Shown here piece by piece: positions 56,197 to 64,000 of a stretch of DNA of 64,000 nt; positions within the stretch are counted from its first letter, which is position 1, and every line of letters begins with the position of its first letter. A model generated the notes under the pieces. It was not told the origin of the DNA. It saw only the letters and a program-made list of their open reading frames with translations, and did not search any database. The position numbers and the translations under genes are program-made. This DNA is from Siphonodentalium dalli (taxonomy: Eukaryota; Mollusca; Scaphopoda; Gadilida; Siphonodentaliidae), in NCBI GenBank assembly GCA_032622095.1, contig CP136066.1:227608961-227672960 (forward strand). The letters run 5' to 3'.

Positions 56197-56541
56197 TAGT
56201 GAAGGGACATATTTGTTTTGGCTAAAATTTATAAACGTTGAAGCTGTCCAACAATATTGAAAGCATACGTCACTAACATCAGTCATTTTTTTGTTGAGAA
56301 AAATATTGCAATAATTTGCAAAACATGTTTAAATTTTGATAAGTGAAAATTGTCACAAGATTCAAGATTCATGGGCCACTGCTCTGAACAGAAAACTGCT
56401 TTAATGAACTTCATAATTGGCAGATTTAATATATGATCATGACAGCTACACACAACAATCTTATTTTATTTGTGTATTAGTACTATTACTGAATGTTTTG
56501 AAGTAAAAAAAAAAAACTACTGACTCCTGTCTGTTTATTTA
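56197..56541. other. Intergenic, no gene recognised
   Basis: AT-rich, no features recognised. Confidence 0.5.
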
Positions 56542-56656
56542 TGTTAAATCCTTCCATCAGTGTAGCTTCATGAAATTTAGCTATGCGGGGTAGCATCACT
56601 AAATTCACCCTCTGGGGACCTCATTCTGCAATTGACAGACACACTATGTAAGGTTT
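56542..56656. mobile_element. Chimera of a T3 end and the right half of a family-H MITE
   Basis: TTAAATCCTTCCATCAGTGT followed by AGCTTCATGAAATTTAGC matches the T3 end at 51127-51158. It runs without a gap into CTATGCGGGGTAGCATCAC...CCTCATTCTGCAATTGACAG, a family-H right half. Confidence 0.65.
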
Positions 56657-57287
56657 GATCATTGAAGGGCTAACTTAAATGGAAGGTTAGTGACAAACAC
56701 AGTTTTAGTATATATCCATACAATCAACATCTGCTTCAGTAGACATAACTGAACAGTCAGACCAGGGAGTTGGTTAGAGGTATCCCTGTTGGAGAGGGGG
56801 GTATGTACATCTTGAAATTTCCAACTACACTCCACCCTTTGAACCAAACCAAACCAATCAATTTGCACCCCATCACCTCCCCCTCGGGTTAGGACTTTAT
56901 TTCCAACCTGACACCTGCCTGAGGCAAAAAAAAAAAACCTCTTTGTTTCCGATACCCTGCCTGGCTGGGATTTTCTTGCCTGCCTCATTTTTTTTAAGAT
57001 TGGGAAATTTCCAACCGATGCCCATTTCAGACTAAATATTGACTAAAAAAAATTAAAACTAAAAAAAATAAGCTACTGTTTAGTGTTGGTCAATAAACTA
57101 CAAATTTCCAACTAATTACTGGTTGGACTTTCAAGCAATGGGAACAATTTCAGCCTATCTGTGGTGTAAAATTTCCAACTAATGTTGAGCCAGGCATGAA
57201 ATTTCCATGAAACTCTTGAACTCTTTGACCAATATTATAAGGGTGAGGCACCCCTTCCCCACCTTATCACGTGTTTACTGAATCAGA
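56657..57287. other. Intergenic, no gene recognised
   Basis: AATTTCCAACT and AAATTTCC words repeat loosely between 56810 and 57200. The 109-codon minus-strand frame at 56659-56988 depends on a poly-A run and has no recognised motif. Confidence 0.45.
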
Positions 57288-57295
57288 CATTTGGC

Positions 57296-57494
57296 TAAGC
57301 CTTGAAATAGTGTGTCTGTCATTTGCAGAATGAGGTCCCCAGAGGGTGAATTTAGTGATGCCATCCCGCATAGCATCACCAAATTCACCCTCTGTGGACC
57401 TCATTCTGCTTACACCTCATGCGGGGTAGCATCACTAAATTCCCCCTTTGGGGAACTCATTCTGCAAATGACAGACACACTATTTCAAGGCTTG
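57296..57494. mobile_element. Family-H hAT-like MITE, short copy
   Basis: A perfect 8-bp duplication CATTTGGC (57288-57295 and 57495-57502). The ends are TAAGCCTTGAAATAGTGTG and the inverse of CACACTATTTCAAGGCTTG. The spacer between the two hairpin halves is reduced to a few bases. Confidence 0.85.
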
Positions 57495-57502
57495 CATTTG
57501 GC

Positions 57503-58629
57503 AATCGGTTCAGGGAAGCTTTGTCCTTATCGGCTCACCACTACAAATGATCACAATCAATGATGAATGTGTTTTCATCAAGAACTAATTTCTCTTGTAC
57601 CACTGTATATGTAAGTGTACACCTAACATTCATATATAGATTCTAATATCCGAGTATATGGTCTAATATGTGAGTTATATTAACAACAAGAAAAAAGTTA
57701 AATTCTGAAGAAAAAATCCTTTCCCCCGACATTAAGCAGAAATCCGTTTATTTTTGTCACTATGAGAATAACTTGATACGATAAACCAAAATAAATTTGT
57801 CGGGTGATAATGACCAATGTTAACGTATAAAGTAACGCGACTGTACTGTCGCACAATTATCAGGTGGAAAGCCCTAAAAGTATAATATGGACAGATGGAT
57901 GTTGACACACGAATTTCAAGAAACTTAAAAGCATTTGGTCGTGTGTTTAAGGTGGCGATACACGGTTGGCTAAGCATGGAGTACTTACTTAATGCACGTC
58001 CGTCCTGGGAGAATAATTATTGGATAAATCCTGAGTTAAAAAAATTTGGCGAGGCGAAAAAATTGAAATGGCTTCCAACATATGCGTGTTGAAATTTGGT
58101 GTAGTAATCTTGTACTGTGCATTTGTTTTCGAGGGTTCGAAGGGATGAGAAATTTGTTATTCGTGATGATATTGACTATAGCTATATAATTGAGTTAATT
58201 ACTTTGATTAAATTGAAGGTAATTGTTGATTAGCAGTGGAACTATTTTGTTTTGAGGCGGTGATTAGAGTTGTGGGATTTGTGGGCGTGGCTAAAGGTCG
58301 ATAGCCTCTGAGAGTTCATTTCATACAACGATTACTTTGTACACTTAAAGACCGATTTCGGGGGTGAAAAATTCGATTTCCATCAAGTCGTGTATGCTCT
58401 GATCGATGGAATAATCGTTTAAATGCCAAACGACCTAGAAACGCTTATTTGGAAACACCTGTCATACGTCAATCAACCGAGATGATGGCCAAAATGGTGC
58501 ATGCAGTTAAAAAAATAAATTTAATGTATATTATATAGTTTATTTAATTCAGGCTCAAATGGCCCATATGATAGAAATATCAATTATATGTAATACAGAA
58601 TGTCTTTCCAATGTTTGAAAAGATAAGAT
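57503..58629. other. Intergenic, no gene recognised
   Basis: A 65-codon plus-strand frame at 57895-58092 has no recognised family. GTAGTAATCTTGTACTG and the rest show no repeat partner in the window. Confidence 0.4.
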
Positions 58630-58847
58630 TCATAAAATAAATCGGAATTGCATGAACAAGTTTACTGTCAGATTCAGTCCTCTCAGACCATACACACTCT
58701 TTCTTATCAACATAGGAACAGAGCTCACAACATTCCTGGCGTACATCCCACTTGCGCTACATCTCCATTCATATGACATAAACTTCCTATAGGCATTGTT
58801 ATAACATACAATTATGGGTGAAATTTCCCCACAAAGTAGCCCTACAG
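58630..58847 (-). pseudogene. Possible C-terminal remnant of a class A GPCR (TM7 and helix 8)
   Basis: On the minus strand, a pyrimidine-rich tract ends in TTTGCAG (about 58860-58848), a plausible 3' splice site. The open sequence then reads VGLLCGEISPIIVCYNNAYR, KFMSYEWRC and on to a stop near 58630. The order (S/N)PII..., then N..(Y/F)RK, then a cysteine some residues later, is the layout of transmembrane helix 7 and helix 8 in rhodopsin-like receptors. The conserved Asn and Tyr of NPxxY are Ser and Val here, so it would be atypical or decayed. No TM1-TM6 sequence was seen upstream in the frame; a stop lies shortly before it. This is pattern recognition on a short stretch and may be chance. 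Confidence 0.25.
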
Positions 58848-59001
58848 CTGCAAAGTACAACAATATAATGATGAAATATACGATGAAAAAGATGGCGTTT
58901 TACATGAAATGAGCACTTGTAACAAAATTCATGAGGATATTGGAACGGGAACAAATTGATCTATATTGCCTCATAATATCATCATCATCAAACGAACGCG
59001 A

Positions 59002-59265
59002 GTTGATTGATTGATTTTATTTGGCACAGAGTACCAGGGATAACACAAAAAAGTCTAGCACGCGCCGTTAGGGAGAGTCGTTTCTTGAAGTATCCATCCA
59101 GGCACACTATCTGACTCAGACAGGCACACTCAGCCAGTTTTGCGATTTTGTTCGATCCACCGGGATTCGAACTGACGGCGCGCACCTGGTCGTTCGTAGA
59201 GCAATTGTCAGTCACTGGTGCAGAAGGGTTATTTCACTTTACCGATTGCGCTAACGGAGCTCTCT
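59002..59265 (-). mobile_element. tRNA-derived SINE
   Basis: On the minus strand, an RNA polymerase III A box, TAGCGCAATCGG, lies at 59253-59242. A B box, GTTCGAATCC, lies at 59172-59163. A tRNA-unrelated body follows and ends in GTGCCAAATAAAATCAATCA, a short-repeat tail at 59020-59002. This is the standard plan of a tRNA-headed SINE with a LINE-like tail repeat. The spacing of about 70 bp between boxes is longer than in a typical tRNA, so the head has gained sequence. It is a single copy in this window. Confidence 0.75.
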
Positions 59266-59635
59266 ATAATGATGTTGACGGCTAAATATGGGGAATTTAC
59301 TTGTACATGTGTCAGTAATTATTAAATTGAGTACCGGTATATTACTGACCCCCCCCCCCCGCATTAATAGTTACTTGTTATGTAAATTGTTTATCCTCAT
59401 GCAACGTCACGTCAAATGCGTTGCATGTATACCTTGGTTAATAAACTGCTTTACTCGTATTTAAATGAGGGGAAAATAGTTGGACTCTCAAGTTTATATA
59501 AACTACAGTCCATAGGTTCGAACGGAAGCAATTGATTTTTAAATTGATTTCAGTTTTGTCATCATTCTGCTTTTCTAATAAATTGGTTATTGTAAACGTC
59601 ATCCAATTTAGAAAATTATAAGTGGGTTACAAGTT
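59266..59635. other. Intergenic, no gene recognised
   Basis: A poly-C run lies at 59350-59359. No features recognised. Confidence 0.5.
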
Positions 59636-60637
59636 GCACTTTTTTAGTACAGTGTGCGTGGCACTTTTTGGTACATTGTGCGCTATAGGGCCTAACTGGG
59701 CGAGGCACATTTTGTACATTGTGCGTTATAAGTGAGCGTGGCACTTTTTGGTACAATGTGCGTAATAAGTGGGCGTTTCCAAAGTGGGCAATGACAACAT
59801 TTTTTTTTCAGCGCCTCGCTTCGCTCGGACAGCGTAGTGAAGATGCGCAAACTTTGACTCTCAAAGTAACCCGACCAACGGAGAGATAGCGTGCGGGTGG
59901 GTTCAGACTTTTGAAAAATTCCTCTGTAAATGGCTGTATTTGAGTGCGGCATCACTAAGCTATTTTTGGTATCGTATGTTGGCGGACGACAAAAATGTTT
60001 TTTCAGCGCCTCGCTTCGCTCGGACTATGCAGTGTAGATGCGCAAACTTTGACAGCTGTACTCTCAAACTAACCCGGCCAACGCAGACATAGCGTGCGGG
60101 TGGGTTCAGACTTTTGGAAAACGGAAAGTGCTGCATCACTAAGATATTTTTGTTATAGTATGTTAGCGGACGAAACAAAATAAGTGGGTGTGGCACTTTT
60201 TGGTACAGTGTGTGTTAAAAGTGCGCGTGGCACTTTTTGGCACAGTGCGCGATAAAAGTCTGCGTGGCACTTTTTGGTACAGTGAGCGTCAAATGTGGGC
60301 GTGGCACTTTTTGGTACAATGTGCGTTAAAAGTGGGCGTGACACTTTTTGGGACATTGTGCGTTTAAAGTGGGCATGGCACTTTTTTAGTACAGTGTGCG
60401 TTAAAAGTGGGCGTGGCAATTTTTGGTACACTTTTTGGTACAGTGTGCGATAAAAGTGTGCGTGGCACTTTTTGGTACACCACACTTTTTGGTACAGTGT
60501 GCGATAAAAGTGTGCGTGGCACTTTTTGGTACAGTGTGCGTTAAAAGTCAGCGTGGCACTTTTTGGTACAGTGTGCGTCAAATATGGGCGTGGCACTTTT
60601 TGGTACAATCTGCGTTAAAAGTGGGCGTGGCACTTTT
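59636..60637 (-). repeat. Left, inverted arm of the GCGCACACTGTACC satellite
   Basis: The unit GTGGGCGTGGCACTTTTTGGTACAGTGTGCGTTAAAA, about 37 bp, repeats in the orientation opposite to 60638-64000. The 12-bp sub-repeat of the right arm is almost absent; it is seen once near 60425-60440. It is interrupted at 59790-60178 by two tandem copies (about 197 bp) of a different sequence with TTTTTTCAGCGCCTCGCTTC and GCGTGCGGGTGGGTTCAGAC. Frames on either strand are repeat artefacts. Confidence 0.85.
59790..60178. repeat. Two-copy 197-bp repeat inside the satellite
   Basis: TTTTTTCAGCGCCTCGCTTC occurs at 59802 and 59999. Each is followed by GATGCGCAAACTTTGAC, AACCCG.CCAACG, ATAGCGTGCGGGTGGGTTC and CATCACTAAG. 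The two copies differ by small indels. Confidence 0.85.
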
Positions 60638-63600
60638 ACGCCCAATTTTAGCGCACGCTGTACCAAAAAGTGTACCAAAAAGTGCCACGCCCACCTATAG
60701 CGCACACTGTACAAAAAAGTGTACCAAAAAGTGCCACGCCCACCTTTCAGCGCACACTGTACCAGAAAGTTTACCAAAAGTACCACGCCCACTTTCAGCG
60801 CACACTGTGCCAGAAAGTGTACCAAAAAGTGTACCAAAAAGTACCACGCCCACTTTCAGCGCACACTGTACCAGAAAGTGTACCAAAACGTGTACCAAAA
60901 AGTGCCACGCCCACTTTCAGCGCACACTGTACCAGAAAGTGTACCAAAAAGTGTACCAAAAAGTGTATCAAAAAGTACCACGCCCACCTTTAGCGCACAC
61001 TGTACCAGAAAGTGTACCAAAAAGTGTACCAAAAAGTGCCACGCCCACCTTTAGCGCACACTGTACCAGAAAGTGTACCAAAAAGTGTACCAAAAAGTGT
61101 ACCAACAAGTACCACGCCCACTTTCAGCGCACACTGTACCAAAAAGTGTACCAAAAAGTGTACCAAAAAGTGCCACGCCCACTTTCAGCGCACACTGTAC
61201 CAGAAAGTGTACCAGAAAGTGTACCAAAAAGTGTACCAAAAAGTACCACGCCCACTTTCAGCGCACACTGTACCAGAGAGTGTACCAAAAAGTGAACCAA
61301 AAAGTGTACCAAAAAGTGCCACGCCCACTGTCAGCGCACACTGTACCAAAAAGTGTACTAAAAAGTGTACCAAAAAGTGCCACGCCCACTTTCAGCGCAC
61401 ACTGTACCAAAAAGTGTACTAAAAAGTGTACCAAAAAGTGCCACGCCCACTTTCAGCGCACACTGTACCAAAAAGTGTACCAAAAAGTGTACCAAAAAGT
61501 GTACCAACAAGTACCACGCCCACTTTCAGCGCACACTGTACCAGAAAGTGTACCAAAAAGTGTACCAAAAAGTACCACGCCCACCTTTAGCGCACTCTGT
61601 ACCAGAAAGTGTACCAAAAAGTGTACCAAAAAGTGTACCAACAAGTACCACGCCCACTTTCAGCGCACACTGTACCAAAAAGTGTACCAAAAAGTGTACC
61701 AAAAAGTGCCACGCCCACTTTCAGCGCACACTGTACCAAAAAGTGTACTAAAAAGTGTACCAAAAAGTGTACCAAAATATGCCACGCCCACTTTCAGAGC
61801 ACACTGTACCAGAAAGTGTACCAAAAAGTGTACCAAAAAGTGTACCAAAAAGTGCCACGCCCACTTTCAGCGCACACTGTACCAGAAAGTGTACCAAAAA
61901 GTGTACCAAAAAGTGCCACGCCCACCTTAAGCGCACACTGTACCAGAAAGTGTACCAAAAAGTGTACCAAAAAGTGTACCAACAAGTACCACGCCCACTT
62001 TCAGCGCACACTGTACCAAAAAGTGTACCAAAAAGTGTACCAAAAAGTGTACCAAAAAGTGCCACGCCCACTTTCAGCGCATACTGTACCAGAAAGTGTA
62101 CCAGAAAGTGTACCAAAAAGTGTACCTAAAAGTGTACCAAAAAGTGCCACGCCCACTTTCAGCGCACACTGTACCAAAAAGTGTACTAAAAAGTGTACCA
62201 AAAAGTGTACCAAAATATGCCACGCCTACTTTCAGAGCACACTGTACCAGAAAGTGTACCAAAAAGTGTACCAAAAGTGCCACGCCCTTTCAGCGCACAC
62301 TGTACCAGAAAGTGTACCAAAAAGTGTACCAAAAAGTGTACCAAAAAGTACCACGCCCACCTTTAGCGCACACTGTACCAGAAAGTGTACCAACAAGTGT
62401 ACCAAAAAGTGTACCAACAAGTACCACGCCCACTTTCAGCGCACACTGTACCAAAAAGTGTACCAAAAAGTGTACCAAAAAGTGCCACGCCCACTTTCAG
62501 CGCACACTGTACCAGAAAGTGTACCAGAAAGTGTACCAAAAAGTGTACCAAAAAGTACCACGCCCACTTTCAGCGCACACTGTACCAAAAAGTGTACTAA
62601 AAAGTGTACCAAAAAGTGTACCAAAAAGTGCCACGCCCACTTTCAGCGCACACTGTACCAGAAAGTGTACCAAAAAGTGTACCAAAAAGTACCACGCCCA
62701 CTTTCAGCGCACACTGTACCAGAAAGTGTACCAAAAAGTGTACCAAAAAGTGTACCAAAAAGTGCCACGCCCACTGTCAGCGCACACTGTACCAAAAAGT
62801 GTACTAAAAAGTGTACCAAAAAGTGCCACGCCCACTTTCAGCGCACACTGTACCAAAAAGTGTACTAAAAAGTGTACCAAAAAGTGCCACGCCCACTTTC
62901 AGCGCACACTGTACCAAAAAGTGTACCAAAAAGTGTACCAAAAAGTGTACCAACAAGTACCACGCCCACTTTCAGCGCACACTGTACCAGAAAGTGTACC
63001 AAAAAGTGTACCAAAAAGTACCACGCCCACCTTTAGCGCACACTGTACCAGAAAGTGTACCAAAAAGTGTACCAAAAAGTGTACCAACAAGTACCACGCC
63101 CACTTTCAGCGCACACTGTACCAAAAAGTGTACCAAAAAGTGCCACGCCCACTTTCAGCGCACACTGTACCAAAAAGTGTACTAAAAAGTGTACCAAAAA
63201 GTGTACCAAAATATGCCACGCCCACTTTCAGAGCACACTGTACCAGAAAGTGTACCAAAAAGTGTACCAAAAAGTGTACCAAAAAGTGCCACGCCCACTT
63301 TCAGCGCACACTGTACCAGAAAGTGTACCAAAAAGATTACCAAAAAGTGCCACGCCCACCTTTAGCGCACACTGTACCAGAAAGTGTACCAAAAAGTGTA
63401 CCAAAAAGTGTACCAACAAGTACCACGCCCACTTTCAGCGCACACTGTACCAAAAAGTGTACCAAAAAGTGTACCAAAAAGTGTACCAAAAAGTGTACCA
63501 AAAAGTGCCACGCCCACTTTCAGTGCATACTGTACCAGAAAGTGTACCAGAAAGTGTACCAAAAAGTGTACCTAAAAGTGTACCAAAAAGTGCCACGCCC

Positions 63601-64000
63601 ACTTTCAGCGCACACTGTACCAAAAAGTGCACTAAAAAGTGTACCAAAAAGTGTACCAAAATATGCCACGCCCACTTTCAGAGCACACTGTACCAGAAAG
63701 TGTACCAAAAAGTGTACCAAAAGTGCCACGCCCTTTCAGCGCACACTGTACCAGAAAGTGTACCAAAAAGTGTACCAAAAAGTGTACCAAAAAGTACCAC
63801 GCCCACCTTTAGCGCACACTGTACCAGAAAGTGTACCAAAAAGTGTACCAAAAAGTGTACCAACAAGTACCACGCCCACTTTCAGCGCACACTGTACCAA
63901 AAAGTGTACCAAAAAGTGTACCAAAAAGTGCCACGCCCACTTTCAGCGCACACTGTACCAGAAAGTGTACCAGAAAGTGTACCAAAAAGTGTACCAAAAA
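60638..64000 (+). repeat. Right arm of the satellite: 12-bp ladder with 1446-bp higher-order repeat
   Basis: The core GCCACGCCCACTTTCAGCGC, then ACACTGTACC, is followed by one to five copies of the 12-mer AGTGTACCAAAA, so units measure 61, 73, 85 bp and so on in 12-bp steps. Variant markers (CCCACTGTCAGC at 61325 and 62771; AAAATATGCCACGCC; ACCTAAAAGTG; the CGCCCTTTCAGC deletion) recur 1446 bp apart from about 61300 to the window end. The 419-codon frame at 61609-62868 and similar frames on both strands exist because 12 and the unit lengths keep stops out of frame. They are not genes. Confidence 0.95.

Noticed and set aside
60423-61295. A 290-codon plus-strand frame crossing the satellite inversion point.
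   Set aside because: It is open because both satellite arms lack stops in that frame. The peptide is just the translated repeat.

Overview
The window reads as non-coding, repeat-packed animal DNA, most likely from a marine mollusc and probably a bivalve. The basis is a short C-type-lectin-like last exon with an intron-type 3' splice site, a tRNA-derived SINE, many miniature inverted-repeat transposons (MITEs), and arrays of a kind I associate with bivalve genomes (phrases such as GGCCATAACTCTG). There are no bacterial-style genes, operons or CRISPR arrays. The genus assignment is inference. A run of 100 N at 33309-33408 is an assembly gap.

Layout. 1-5548 is AT-rich intergenic DNA. It holds a cluster of promoter-type motifs (870-1880), one short 70-bp tandem array and one TTAA-flanked element (4704-5177). 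5749-31846 is one large higher-order duplication: a 3.7-kb unique segment (5749-9444) followed by 8.5 tandem copies of a 1246-bp unit (9445-20000). The whole pattern then repeats as segment A' (20001-23708) plus 6.5 copies of the unit (23709-31846). 31847-34290 has diverged tandem repeats, the gap and the lectin-like exon. 34335-37440 is a patchwork of minisatellites and diverged 157-186-bp repeats.

36.1-57.5 kb is a dense mosaic of non-autonomous DNA transposons: TTAA-flanked (piggyBac-like) elements, elements with 8-bp target duplications (hAT-like) and TA-flanked hairpin MITEs (Tc1/mariner-like). One palindromic module of about 70 bp occurs 19 times, inside at least four element families with unrelated ends. 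57.5-59.6 kb has a possible GPCR C-terminal remnant and a SINE, both on the minus strand. 59636-64000 is a satellite that flips orientation at 60637/60638 and runs off the window as a 12-bp-ladder array with a 1446-bp higher-order period.

The only protein-coding evidence is the lectin-like exon and, weakly, the GPCR remnant. Long open frames elsewhere are by-products of repeats whose periods are multiples of three, or of near-identical repeat copies. The best candidates for something undescribed are the shared palindromic module, the phase-locked higher-order array with its alternative end cassettes, and the inverted satellite.
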